From: Rathayibacter agropyri
Lineage (GTDB): Bacteria; Actinomycetota; Actinomycetes; Actinomycetales; Microbacteriaceae
NCBI RefSeq assembly: GCF_013249015.1
Contig: NZ_JABRPL010000002.1
Location: 434,001-498,000, forward strand
Direction of reading: 5' to 3'
Length of the DNA: 64,000 nt
Below the pieces are notes generated by a model. The model did no database searches. It saw nothing but the letters and a program-made list of their open reading frames with translations, and was not told where the DNA came from. Positions 24,212 to 32,673 of the stretch are shown here, in pieces. Each line of letters opens with the position of its first letter. Positions within the stretch are counted from its first letter, which is position 1. The translations under genes were made by a program, and so were the position numbers.

Positions 24212-25303
24212 TTAGCTGTTGCGGCCGCGGGCGTCGACCGGCCAGGAGGCCGTACCGCCGCCGCGCAGGAGCACCCGATACTCCTCCGCGAGGTTCACCG
24301 CCATGCAGACGTGGTTCGGCGCGATCCGCACTCGGGTGCCGAGGGGAAGGTCGATCCCGGTGATCGTGGCGTGGTGCTCCGAGAGCACCGGAATCCTCGC
24401 CGCCGGATGCGCGGGAATCCGACCGAAGCCGCTCGATGCGGCGCCTTTGTCGGAGGAGAGCACTTTGCTCCCCGCGTCAGCGATGAGATGGTCCCTCCGG
24501 CGCGAGACGATGGTGGCGAGCACGGTGACGGCGATCGCATCCACTCCGATCGTGCCCATCTCCCACTGTTGAGCGTCGCCGAGCGCCGAGACGCCGGGGC
24601 GCAACTCTGTCAGCACGCCGGAGTCGGCGAACGCTGCCGATGGAGTGGAGCCGCCGCTGACCACGCGCGCGTCGACTCCGGCCGCCGCGAGCGATGCGAC
24701 CGCGGCGGTCAGGGCCTCCGCCTCGTCGCGGGCTGCCGCGGCACGGTTGTCCGCTGCGTAACTGTGACCGGGGAAGGTGAAGACGCCGGCGACGTCGAGC
24801 CCTGCGGAGGCGGCGGCCGCGGCCACCGCTCCGGCCTCGGCGGGCAGAACGCCGCTGCGGTGGTGGCCAGAGTCGATCTCGACGACGACCTCGAGGCCTC
24901 CGCGGTTCGGGACTGCCGCGGCCAGGCGCTCGACCGACTCCGCGGAGTCGATGCCCACGCGGACACGGGCGTGCGCGAGCACCTGACGGAGCCGCTGGGC
25001 GCGCTCGTCGTCGAGCCAGAGCGGGTAGGCGATGAAGAGATCGCGCACGCCCCCTGCGGCGAACACCTCCGCCTCGGAGACGGTGGCGACCGTGATGCCG
25101 ACAGCCCCGGCGGCGATCTGGCGATGGGCGATCTCGAGCGACTTGTGCGTCTTGGCGTGCGGTCGCAGGGCGAACCCGCGCTCGCGCGCCGATGCTGCAA
25201 CCACCGCGATGGTGCGCTCCAGCACCGCCTCGTCGAGCACCAGCGCGGGAGTCGCGACCGCGTCGAGTTCGGCGGCGCGGTCGGGAAGGGGATCGGCGGT
25301 CAC
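24212..25303 (-). CDS. D-threonine aldolase / D-serine dehydratase-like PLP enzyme
   Basis: A 363-residue fold-type III PLP enzyme (alanine racemase N-terminal barrel plus D-serine-dehydratase-like C-terminal domain). TPALVLDEAVLERTI starts the barrel. RPHAKTHKSLEIA (about 48-60) carries the PLP-binding lysine. SGHHRSGV and VSGGSTPS bind phosphate. The C-terminal SEHHATITG and APNHVCMAVN contain the His and Cys metal ligands of D-threonine aldolases and DSD1-type dehydratases. Likely role: catabolism of D-beta-hydroxy amino acids. It is divergent from the aldo/keto reductase gene across 161 bp. Confidence 0.82.
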   Translation of the reverse strand: MTADPLPDRAAELDAVATPALVLDEAVLERTIAVVAASARERGFALRPHAKTHKSLEIAHRQIAAGAVGITVATVSEAEVFAAGGVRDLFIAYPLWLDDERAQRLRQVLAHARVRVGIDSAESVERLAAAVPNRGGLEVVVEIDSGHHRSGVLPAEAGAVAAAAASAGLDVAGVFTFPGHSYAADNRAAAARDEAEALTAAVASLAAAGVDARVVSGGSTPSAAFADSGVLTELRPGVSALGDAQQWEMGTIGVDAIAVTVLATIVSRRRDHLIADAGSKVLSSDKGAASSGFGRIPAHPAARIPVLSEHHATITGIDLPLGTRVRIAPNHVCMAVNLAEEYRVLLRGGGTASWPVDARGRNS

Positions 25304-25464
25304 GCGCTGAGCCTAGGGGTGCCGCCGACGCGAACGCCACCCAAAAGGGGGTGTGGGCGGGATGCTGCCCCTGTCGTCCGCGCGGAGCCAAGCACGCAAC
25401 ATGCACCGAGCGTTCATCCCGCGACAGGCTGCGGCGACGACTCCCCCACTGCCAGGCTGGGCGC

Positions 25465-26436
25465 ATGACTGCGCAGACCGCCGCACTCCGACCGTTCGGC
25501 CCCTCAGGCGCTCAGGTGACCCGCCTCACGCTGGGCACGTCCTGGCGGCCCGAGCGCGTGGCCGACCTCGACCGGGTGCCGGCGCTCGATTGCGTGCTCG
25601 ACTCCGACGCCGCCTCGCGCCCCGTCTCGGTGATCGACACCTCCAACGAGTACGCACAGGGCCACAGCGAGCGCCTCATCGGCGAGGCGCTGCTCTCCCG
25701 CGGCAGCGTGCCCGAGGGGATCACCGTAGTCACCAAGCTCGACCGCGACCCCGCCACCGGCAGTTACTCGGCCGAGCGGATGCGGCGCAGCCTCGACGAG
25801 AGCCGCGAGCGCCTCGGGATGGACGTCCTGCCCCTGCTCTACCTTCACGATCCGGAGCGGATTTCGTACGACGCAGCGTTCGCCGCGGACGGCCCCGTAC
25901 GCGCGCTCGTGGCGATGAAGGAGGCGGGCGTCGCCCTGTCGATCGGCATCTCCGGCGGGCCGGCGCCGATGCTGCGCCACTACGTCGAGACCGGGCTCTT
26001 CGACGCAGTCATCACGCACAATCGCTTCACTCTGGTCGACCACTCGGCTGAGGAGCTGATCGACGTCTCCGTCGCGCGCGGGGTCGTCGTGGTGAATGCG
26101 GCCGTGTACGGCGGAGGGGCACTCGCCCGCTGGCCCGAGCCGGTCGCCTCCTACGCCTACCAGCCGGCGCCAACCGCGATTGTCGACGCGGTCGCGGCAA
26201 TGGGGGCGGCGTGCGAGCGCGCGGGCGTGCCGCTGGCCGCCGCGGCGCTCCAGTTCTCGACCCGCGACCGGCGCGTGACGACCACGGTGGTGGGCGCCAC
26301 GTCTGCAGAGCACTACGACGCATTCGTCGCCGATGATGCGCTCGAGATCCCGGACGAGCTGTTCGAGGAGTTGGAGTCACTCGCTCCCCCGAGCAGCGTC
26401 TGGCAGGACACGCCCGGCTCGCCCTGGCCGCGCTGA
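25465..26436 (+). CDS. Aldo/keto reductase (aldose dehydrogenase-like)
   Basis: A 323-residue (beta/alpha)8 oxidoreductase. The catalytic tetrad is recognisable: Asp in VIDTSNEYAQGHSERLIGEA (D and Y), Lys in TVVTKLDRD and His in LLYLHDPE. The insertion-rich pattern and C-terminal TTVVGATSAEHYDAFV resemble the D-threo-aldose 1-dehydrogenase/L-fucose dehydrogenase subgroup. Substrate unproven. ATG 25465 was chosen; the longer opening upstream overlaps the divergent gene. Confidence 0.8.
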   Translation: MTAQTAALRPFGPSGAQVTRLTLGTSWRPERVADLDRVPALDCVLDSDAASRPVSVIDTSNEYAQGHSERLIGEALLSRGSVPEGITVVTKLDRDPATGSYSAERMRRSLDESRERLGMDVLPLLYLHDPERISYDAAFAADGPVRALVAMKEAGVALSIGISGGPAPMLRHYVETGLFDAVITHNRFTLVDHSAEELIDVSVARGVVVVNAAVYGGGALARWPEPVASYAYQPAPTAIVDAVAAMGAACERAGVPLAAAALQFSTRDRRVTTTVVGATSAEHYDAFVADDALEIPDELFEELESLAPPSSVWQDTPGSPWPR

Positions 26437-26520
26437 TCCGGCATACCCGCCCTCTGCATCCGGTTGCAGCCTGTGCCCTGCCCCCCAGCTGGCAGTACGA
26501 AGAGAGACGAACGGAGAGAC

Positions 26521-27591
26521 GTGAACGACACCGCACTGTTCCAAGCGCTGAGCCTACGGTCGAGGACCGCACGCAACCGGCTCTGGGCCGCGCCCATGTG
26601 CCAGTACTCGGTCGAAGCGCAGGACGGGGTGCCCACCCCGTGGCACCTCGTGCACCTCGGCGGGCTCGCACGCGGCGGGGTCGGAGTGGTGATCGCGGAG
26701 GCGACCGCCGTCGAGCCGGTCGGGCGGATCAGCCCCTGGGACACCGGGCTCTGGAGCGACGCACAGCGCGACGCGTGGGCGCCGATCGTTGACTTCGTGC
26801 ACGGGCAGGGAGCGCTCGCGGGCATTCAACTCGCGCACGCCGGGCGGAAGGCTTCGACCTACCGTGAGTGGAGTGGACGCGGCTCGGTGCCGCGTGAGGA
26901 AGGCGGCTGGGAAACGGTCGCCCCGTCTGCCGTCGCCTTCGACGGCTACGCGGAGCCGCGCGAGTTGGGCGCCGAGGAGCTGCCGGGCCTCGTTGAGGCG
27001 TTCCGTTCCTCCGCTCGTCGCGCCGTCGAGGCCGGCTTCGACGTGATCGAACTGCACGCGGCGCACGGCTACCTGCTGCACCAGTTCCTCTCACCGCTTG
27101 CGAACCGACGCGACGACTCGTACGGCGGCTCGCTCGAGAACCGCGCCCGGCTGCTGCTCGAGATCGTCCGGACCGTGCGCGCCGAGATCGGCGAGCTGGT
27201 GCTGCTGGTGCGCTTCTCAGCCACTGACTGGGCCGAGGGCGGCTGGACGCTGGAGGAGACCATCCGCGTGTCGGAGTGGGCACGGGACGAAGGCGTCGAT
27301 CTGTTCGACGTGTCCACCGGCGGGCTCGTCGGGGGCACAGACATCCCGGTCGCCCCGCTCTACCAGGTTCCGTTCGCCCGGGATCTGCGGAGGGCGACGG
27401 GCGCGCCGGTGGGTGCTGTGGGACTCATCACCACCGCTGAGCAGGCGGAGGGCGTCGTTGCGGCCGGGGATGCTGACGTCGTGCTGCTGGCGAGGGAACT
27501 CCTCCGCGACCCTCATGCGCCGATCCGCATGGCCCGCGAACTCGGCGCGCCGCTCCCCGCGCCCCCGCAGTACGCCCGCGCCTGGCGCTGA
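26521..27591 (+). CDS. Old-yellow-enzyme flavin oxidoreductase (YqjM-like)
   Basis: A 356-residue FMN enzyme reducing activated C=C bonds with NAD(P)H. YqjM-class marks: the redox-tuning Cys in WAAPMCQYS near 26, GIQLAHAGRKAS near 100, the substrate-binding/active-site block ELHAAHGYLLHQFLSPLANR near 180 and SYGGSLENR, and VLLARELLRDPHAPIRMA at the end. Likely role: detoxification of electrophilic enones. The GTG start at 26521 follows GGAGAG. It lies 84 bp after the aldo/keto reductase gene, so the two may be co-transcribed. Confidence 0.9.
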   Translation: MNDTALFQALSLRSRTARNRLWAAPMCQYSVEAQDGVPTPWHLVHLGGLARGGVGVVIAEATAVEPVGRISPWDTGLWSDAQRDAWAPIVDFVHGQGALAGIQLAHAGRKASTYREWSGRGSVPREEGGWETVAPSAVAFDGYAEPRELGAEELPGLVEAFRSSARRAVEAGFDVIELHAAHGYLLHQFLSPLANRRDDSYGGSLENRARLLLEIVRTVRAEIGELVLLVRFSATDWAEGGWTLEETIRVSEWARDEGVDLFDVSTGGLVGGTDIPVAPLYQVPFARDLRRATGAPVGAVGLITTAEQAEGVVAAGDADVVLLARELLRDPHAPIRMARELGAPLPAPPQYARAWR

Positions 27592-27644
27592 CCCGCTCCC
27601 TCGCCTCTGCGCGCTCCGCCTCTGCGCGCTCGAGGCGCAGACGT

Positions 27645-27696
27645 GCGAGATGCCACTTGAGTATTCGGTGTGTCGCGTACTCAAGTGGCATCTCGC
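27645..27696. terminator. Perfect 19-bp inverted repeat
   Basis: GCGAGATGCCACTTGAGTA (27645-27663) is perfectly complementary to 27678-27696, with a 14-nt loop. It separates the OYE gene from the convergent acidic-protein gene and can act as a bidirectional terminator. Unlike normal terminators the stem is not GC-only and no T-run follows. Confidence 0.7.
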
Positions 27697-27723
27697 GGCA
27701 GGGAACGAGGGGCGGGGGAGGTG

Positions 27724-27897
27724 TCAGCTTTCGGAGTCCTCGGAATCGGCGGGGGCGTCCTCTTCGGGGTTGAAGTGGGAGTCGCCGGAGACGCCGACCG
27801 CCAGGCCGTCGTCGGACGCGGGGATGGTGCCGTCGGTGCCGACGCCGCCGTCCTTCTCCTCACCCTCGGAGTCCGTCGAGGTGCTGCTGTCCGACAC
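27724..27897 (-). CDS. Small acidic Asp/Glu/Ser-rich protein (57 aa)
   Basis: GTG 27897 to TGA 27724 encodes MSDSSTSTDSEGEEKDGGVG and then TDGTIPASDDGLAVGVSGDS, ending EEDAPADSEDSES. It is almost devoid of hydrophobic residues except one short GLAVGV patch, so probably disordered. The start is 3 nt after the SRPBCC stop on the same strand, suggesting co-translation. Codon third positions are G/C-rich as in neighbours. Similar short acidic proteins follow stress genes in related bacteria; function unknown. Confidence 0.5.
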   Translation of the reverse strand: MSDSSTSTDSEGEEKDGGVGTDGTIPASDDGLAVGVSGDSHFNPEEDAPADSEDSES

Positions 27898-27900
27898 GGC

Positions 27901-28356
27901 TCAGGCCTCGACGTCGCCGCGCCAGGCGCCGTCCGGGGAACCCTGCTTCTCGATGTACTCCTTAAAGTTCTTCAGGTCCTTTTTCACGGCGTGGCCGCCG
28001 GCGCCCACGAGCGAGCCGACCGTCTCGAGGAAGCCCTTCGGCTCCCAGTCGAGCTGCACGGTGACGCGGGTCTCGGCGTCCGAGAGCTTGTGGAAGGTGA
28101 CGACTCCGGCGTGGTCGGTTTCGCCGCCGGTGCTGTTCCACGCGACGCGCTCGTCGGGGTGCTGCTCGGTGATGTTGGCCTCGAACTCGCGCTCGACGGG
28201 CCCGACCTTCACCTTCCAGACGGTGAGCGTGTCGGTCACCTGCTGGATCGACTGGACCTCGTCGAGAAAGCGCGGGAACTCTTCGAACTGGGTCCACTGG
28301 TTGTAGGCGACGGAGACGGGGACGTTGACGTCGACGGTCTCGATGATCTGCGGCAC
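27901..28356 (-). CDS. SRPBCC-fold (polyketide cyclase/START-like) protein
   Basis: A 151-residue protein starting PQIIETVDVNVPVSVAYNQW, with FEEFPRFLDEVQSIQQV, the strand KVGPVEREFEANITEQHPDE and ending in helix VGSLVGAGGHAVKKDLKNFK: the order and spacing of the 'polyketide cyclase 2' SRPBCC family. These bind hydrophobic ligands; in actinobacteria this subgroup is often linked to stress or membrane functions. GTG 28356 has AGGAG 8 nt upstream. The longer opening upstream crosses the permease gene and is spurious. Confidence 0.82.
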   Translation of the reverse strand: MPQIIETVDVNVPVSVAYNQWTQFEEFPRFLDEVQSIQQVTDTLTVWKVKVGPVEREFEANITEQHPDERVAWNSTGGETDHAGVVTFHKLSDAETRVTVQLDWEPKGFLETVGSLVGAGGHAVKKDLKNFKEYIEKQGSPDGAWRGDVEA

Positions 28357-28507
28357 GGTGGCGCTCCTTGCTGTCTCACTCGGTGTGCGGCGGTCCGCTG
28401 CTGCGGTCGTCATCCTCGACGCTAGGCGGGAGTCGCCTGGGAGCGCACCGGGTTGCGGACTTCCCCGAACGTGGTAGATGCCCCTCCGCCTGCCACCGAG
28501 ACGTCGG

Positions 28508-28554
28508 GTCCCTCGCCGAGACGCCGCGCCAACCGTGGTGTCTCGCCGAGGGAC
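28508..28554 (-). terminator. Hairpin downstream of the uracil permease gene
   Basis: Arms 28508-28522 and 28540-28554 are complementary over 14 of 15 positions, 40-85 bp past the permease stop on the minus strand. It probably ends that transcript before the SRPBCC gene. Confidence 0.55.
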
Positions 28555-28592
28555 GGGTGTGTCGGCGGGAGGGAGCGACGGTAAGCCGCGCG

Positions 28593-29918
28593 TCAGCCGT
28601 CCTGGGGGTCGCCGCCCAGTTGGCCGATGGCGGGGAGGGGCCCGCCGTCGTCCGCGCCCGTGCGGCGCCAGCGGGCGACCGCATTGCCGAGGTGGTAGAT
28701 CACCAGAGCGGCGCCCGCACCGAGCACGATGCCGCCCAGCTGGAAACCTCCGGACGTGAACGAGAAGCCGGCGATCGCGATCACCAGGGACACCGCGGCC
28801 GTGTACTGGTTGACCGGACGGGTGAAGTCGACCCGATTGTCGATCCAAATCTTGATGCCGATGATGCCGATCAAGCCGTACAGGGCGGTGGTTGCGCCGC
28901 CGAGCACCCCCGCGGGAATGGAGTTGAACACCGCGCCGACCTTGGGCGAGAGACTCAGCAGGACCGCCGCTACTCCGGCGACCCAGTAAGCGGCTGTGGA
29001 GTAGACGCGGGTCGCAGCCATGACTCCGATGTTCTCGCCGTAGGTCGTGGTGCCGGAACCGCCGAACGCGCCGGAGATGGTGGTCGCCACGCCGTCGGCG
29101 ATCAGGGCGCGGCCGGTGCTCGCGTTGGCCGAGGCGTCGGTCATCGACGCGACACCGCGCACGTGCCCGACGTTCTCGGCGATCAGCACGAGCACGACAG
29201 GGAGGAACATCGCGATGCCCGACCACGTCGATCCGGACGCGAAGTCGGGGAAGGTGAAGGGCGGCAGCCCGAACCAGTCGGCCGCGGCGACCGAGGAGTA
29301 GTCGATCTCGTTGGACAGCAGCGCGGCCACGTAACCGATCACCACGCCGAGGAAGATCGAGACGCGGCCGAGGAAGCCGCGCAAGAACACGCTCGACAGG
29401 ATGATCGCGGCGAGCGTGATCGTGCCCGTGACGGGCGCCTGCTTGAAACTCACGTAGGCGGTCGGAGCCAGGTTGAAGCCGATCAGCGCCACGATCGCGC
29501 CGGCGACGACCGGCGGCATGAGGCGGTCGATCCAGCCGAGGCCGACAACCTGCACCACGACACCGACCGCGGCGAGCAGGAGCCCGACGGCCACCACTCC
29601 GGCGAGCGCAGACCCCGTGCCGCCCACAGTGGTCGCGGCCGTGACCGGTGCGATGAACGCGAAGCTCGAGCCGAGATAGCTGGGAAGCCGGTTGCGCGTA
29701 ATGAGGAGGAACAGGAGCGTGCCAACTCCCGAGAACAGCAGCGTTGTGGCGACCGGGAAGCCGGTCAGCACAGGCACCAGGAACGTGGCGCCGAACATCG
29801 CGACGACGTGCTGGATGCCGATCGCTACCGTCGCGGGCCAACCGAGCCGTTCGCTGGGGGCGACGACAGCGCCGGGCTCGACGGTGCGGCCGTCTCCGTG
29901 CAAAGTCCAGATGGGCAT
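28593..29918 (-). CDS. uraA: Uracil/xanthine permease (NCS2 family)
   Basis: A 441-residue, about 14-helix transporter. The NCS2 layout is plain: a two-helix start GIQHVVAMFGATFLVPVLTG with the conserved QH, then half-helix SSFAFIAPV. The transport-domain blocks are VLVLIAENVGHVRGVASMT (with the conserved Glu of UraA) and GAFGGSGTTTYGENIGVMAA followed by TRVYS. The E-N-x-G and T-x-Y-x-E-N elements favour proton-coupled uracil uptake over xanthine. It is a single gene with no pyrimidine-salvage neighbour, divergent from the sigma-like gene. Confidence 0.9.
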   Translation of the reverse strand: MPIWTLHGDGRTVEPGAVVAPSERLGWPATVAIGIQHVVAMFGATFLVPVLTGFPVATTLLFSGVGTLLFLLITRNRLPSYLGSSFAFIAPVTAATTVGGTGSALAGVVAVGLLLAAVGVVVQVVGLGWIDRLMPPVVAGAIVALIGFNLAPTAYVSFKQAPVTGTITLAAIILSSVFLRGFLGRVSIFLGVVIGYVAALLSNEIDYSSVAAADWFGLPPFTFPDFASGSTWSGIAMFLPVVLVLIAENVGHVRGVASMTDASANASTGRALIADGVATTISGAFGGSGTTTYGENIGVMAATRVYSTAAYWVAGVAAVLLSLSPKVGAVFNSIPAGVLGGATTALYGLIGIIGIKIWIDNRVDFTRPVNQYTAAVSLVIAIAGFSFTSGGFQLGGIVLGAGAALVIYHLGNAVARWRRTGADDGGPLPAIGQLGGDPQDG

Positions 29919-30025
29919 GGGGCTCCTCGACGGGGAAAGGGAGGCGGGGGTTGACGCTTAGGCTAGCGAGCGCTTGCGCGTGGCGGGCAGTTCACCCGTC
30001 AGTCGGAGGAGGGAGCATAGGAGGC

Positions 30026-31111
30026 ATGCCAGACCCTCTCGCGGACCCGGAGCGGTTCGCTGCTCTCGCCGCCGCGGTCGCCGATCCTGTCCGCCGCTAC
30101 CTCTGGCGCCGTACCGACGACGCGCAGGCCGACGATGTGCTCGCCGCCACACTCGACGTGCTGCACCGTCGCGCAGACGACCTGCCCGACGTCGACCCCG
30201 TCGCCTGGGCGATTGGCGTCGCCCGACTGCAGCTCCAGTCCGCGCGCCGACACCAGCGCCGGCAGGTCCTCCTCGCCCAGCGGATCGGGGTCGCCGAGCC
30301 GCCGCTGCAACACTCCGACGAGCACTCCGACGCGGAGGCGGCGGTGCGCCTCGCGCTGGCACGGGTCCGCGAGAGTGACGCCGAACTGCTCCGGCTGTGG
30401 TCGTGGGAAGGGCTCGATGTCCCCGGCATCGGAGTCGTCCAGGCCGAGCCGGCGGAGGCCCTCGCGCTGCGCCTCGATCGCGCGCGCCGCGAGTTCACCG
30501 AGCTGCATACAGCCGCCCCGGGTCGCGGAGGTGGGGACGATCCCCGCGCACTGCTGCGGAGCGTCGATCCCGCCGGCTCCCTGCCTCCGCTCGCGCCGGT
30601 GGAACTCGCCGCTCACATTGCCGCGGCCACCGGAGGACCCGGCACCGAGCGACCTCCCGCGACCGCCCGCCGCCGCTCACCGTGGCTCATCGCAGGAGTC
30701 GGGGCGCTCAGCGCCGGCGCCGCCGCCTCCCTGCTGCTCCCCTTCGCCCTCGGCGTCGGCGGCGGATCGAGTTCGTCGTTCCAGCTGTACGCCACCGGCG
30801 GCCCGGGCGCGGTGTGCTCGCCGGTCACGGAGGCGGCCCTCGCCCCGGCGCAGGTTGCCTTCCGCGCCGAGGTCAGCGGCATCGACGCAGCGGTCGTTAC
30901 TTTGCGCGTCCTCGACCGCTACGCCGGGGATGTCGGCGACTCGGTCACGGTGACGCACTCCACCGAGTCGGCCGTCGCCCCGATCACGTTCGAGAAGGGC
31001 GTTGACTACCTGCTCGCAGCCGACGGCGACACGATCCTCACCTGCGGCCTGAGCGGACCCAGCTCGCCCGAACTGACCAGGCTCTACCGGGAGGCGTTCG
31101 CGACGCGGTAA
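30026..31111 (+). CDS. ECF-sigma-like protein fused to membrane anchor and ectodomain
   Basis: A 361-residue fusion. Residues 20-80 resemble ECF sigma region 2 (VRRYLWRRTDDAQADDVLAA, VAWAIGVARLQLQSARRHQR). Residues 101-160 resemble region 4 (LARVRESDAELLRLWSWEGL, ALALRLDRARREF), with a degenerate recognition helix. A linker with DPAGSLPP leads to one membrane helix (218-243) and an outer domain (250-361). That domain carries two Cys and a beta-rich pattern similar to TIMP/NTR-like domains (VTLRVLDRYAGDVGDSVTVT, KGVDYLLAADGD). It may be a membrane-tethered transcription factor or a DNA-non-binding sensor. ATG 30026 has AGGAGG. Confidence 0.65.
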   Translation: MPDPLADPERFAALAAAVADPVRRYLWRRTDDAQADDVLAATLDVLHRRADDLPDVDPVAWAIGVARLQLQSARRHQRRQVLLAQRIGVAEPPLQHSDEHSDAEAAVRLALARVRESDAELLRLWSWEGLDVPGIGVVQAEPAEALALRLDRARREFTELHTAAPGRGGGDDPRALLRSVDPAGSLPPLAPVELAAHIAAATGGPGTERPPATARRRSPWLIAGVGALSAGAAASLLLPFALGVGGGSSSSFQLYATGGPGAVCSPVTEAALAPAQVAFRAEVSGIDAAVVTLRVLDRYAGDVGDSVTVTHSTESAVAPITFEKGVDYLLAADGDTILTCGLSGPSSPELTRLYREAFATR

Positions 31112-31209
31112 GCCGATTTGCACAGCCGCATGCTCCTGGCAAGGGGGCTCCTTGGAGCGGGAGCGCGACGCAGTCTGGGGGAAACGTTCGACGACTTCCG
31201 GAGGCAATC

Positions 31210-32163
31210 ATGTTCTTCCACGTGCAACGGCTGATCAACGACATCGAGCAGGACGAGCCGGATCCGGCCGCCGCGAATGCGCTCCAGGAGGGGCTCGGCG
31301 GCCAGTTCGGCGAGATGCGCACCATGATGCAGTATCTCTTCCAAGCCATGAACTTCCGCGGCGCCGACGCAAAGCCGTACCGCGACCTCATCCAGGGCAT
31401 CGGTACGGAGGAGATCAGCCACGTCGAGCTGATCGGCACGACCATCTCGCGCCTGCTCGACGGGTCGCCGCGCTACCAGGGCAAGCCCACGGATCCGCTC
31501 GACACTCCGGGTGCCGGGGGCGCGACTCCGCTGAGCATCGCCCTCGACACGAGCAACATCCACCACTACCTCGTGGGCGCCCAGGGCGCGCTGCCCGTGG
31601 ACGCCGCGGGCAACCCGTGGAGCGGCAGTTATGTCTACAACTCGGGCAATCTTGTGCTCGACCTGCTCTACAACCTCATGCTCGAGTCGACCGGGCGCCT
31701 ACAGAAGTGCCGCATCTACGAGATGACGGACAACAAGACGGCGCGCTCGACCATCGCCTACCTGATCGTGCGCGACCAGGCGCACGAGAACGGCTACGCC
31801 AAGGCGCTCGAGACGCTCGGCATTGACTGGAAGAAAACCCTCCCGATCCCGAAGACCAACGCCGAGAAGTTCCCCGAGGTGAAGAAACTCGTCGACCTCG
31901 GCCTTCAGAGCAAGCAGTACACGTTCGACCTCGAGGGCGCGTCGGAGGCGGGGAAGATTTACCGCGGCGCCTCGCCCTCGCAGGACGGCACGGACCTGGA
32001 GTCGAAGGAGCAGGCGCCCGAGGGGGTCCCCTCGGTGATCGCGCCGGAGCGCTTCGAGGAGTTCTCCCCGGGTCTGGACCCCGAGCTGCTCACGCTCATC
32101 CAGACGACCGCCGAGATGGAGCTTGACGAGATCAGCTCCTTCTATGGTCCGACTTCGGCGTGA
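31210..32163 (+). CDS. Manganese catalase
   Basis: A 317-residue dimanganese catalase dismutating H2O2. Four-helix-bundle ligands are seen: Glu35 in GGQFGEMRTMMQYLFQAMNF, Glu68 and His71 in GTEEISHVELIG, Glu159 in LMLESTGRLQKCRIYEMTD and His192 in VRDQAHENGYAKAL. Length and C-terminal extension match KatN-type enzymes. It is heme-free, so active under iron limitation. The leader (31112-31209) holds a CAAGG-N5-CCTTG repeat (31139-31153) that may terminate the upstream gene; GGAGG lies before the ATG. Confidence 0.93.
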   Translation: MFFHVQRLINDIEQDEPDPAAANALQEGLGGQFGEMRTMMQYLFQAMNFRGADAKPYRDLIQGIGTEEISHVELIGTTISRLLDGSPRYQGKPTDPLDTPGAGGATPLSIALDTSNIHHYLVGAQGALPVDAAGNPWSGSYVYNSGNLVLDLLYNLMLESTGRLQKCRIYEMTDNKTARSTIAYLIVRDQAHENGYAKALETLGIDWKKTLPIPKTNAEKFPEVKKLVDLGLQSKQYTFDLEGASEAGKIYRGASPSQDGTDLESKEQAPEGVPSVIAPERFEEFSPGLDPELLTLIQTTAEMELDEISSFYGPTSA

Positions 32164-32673
32164 TCGCCCGGGTCCCGCGCGTGCATGCCGCGGCGACGTC
32201 GATTTCTGCGGCGTCTGGGGTAGGGCGCCTGGGGTAGATGGGGCTCTGTGCGTTCATAACTCAGGATGGATGCTCAGCGGGTGACGGGAACATGCGGAAT
32301 TCCGAGGCCCTCCCGGACATCCTTCCTGAGTTGTGAACGCCACCACCTCCTCGCGCCGGTCTGGGAGAGGCCGAGGGTGTAAGGGCCGTTCCCGGCAAAC
32401 TCGGCCAGCCCCAGAACCGAGCCTCGCTTCCGTCGTTTCAGCTCCGTCTTCGCTGGCCGCCGCCTCGAAAACCGCTCGCACCCTCACACACCCGCACCGC
32501 GGGAACGACAGGTCCGGCGGCGCTGACCGTTGCTCTAGCGCCCGGCGGCGCTGATCTGGCACTGACCACCCGGTACGAGCGTCGGCCTCCGGCGCCTCCG
32601 CACAGCGCAACGTCGGCTGAGAGTGCTCCTCCACAGTGGTGGACGAGCACTCTCAGCCGACGTTGTCGTGCCT
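32164..32673. other. 510-bp intergenic region with two long palindromes
   Basis: No supported gene. Palindrome 1: 23-nt arms 32250-32272 and 32318-32340, 21 of 23 paired, around a 45-nt centre. Palindrome 2: perfect 21-bp arms 32608-32628 and 32645-32665 with a 16-nt loop that itself contains CCAC/GTGG. Both lie between the convergent catalase and DUF-type membrane gene. Each arm includes a CTCAG-type segment, but the two palindromes are not otherwise related. Confidence 0.65.

Noticed and set aside
29918-30025. Riboswitch in front of the uracil permease or the sigma-like gene
   Set aside because: The 107-bp divergent gap is too short and shows no recognisable aptamer folding.
32254-32634. 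Possible gene in the catalase/DUF gap
   Set aside because: The frame runs through both long palindromes and has no domain or ribosome-binding site.
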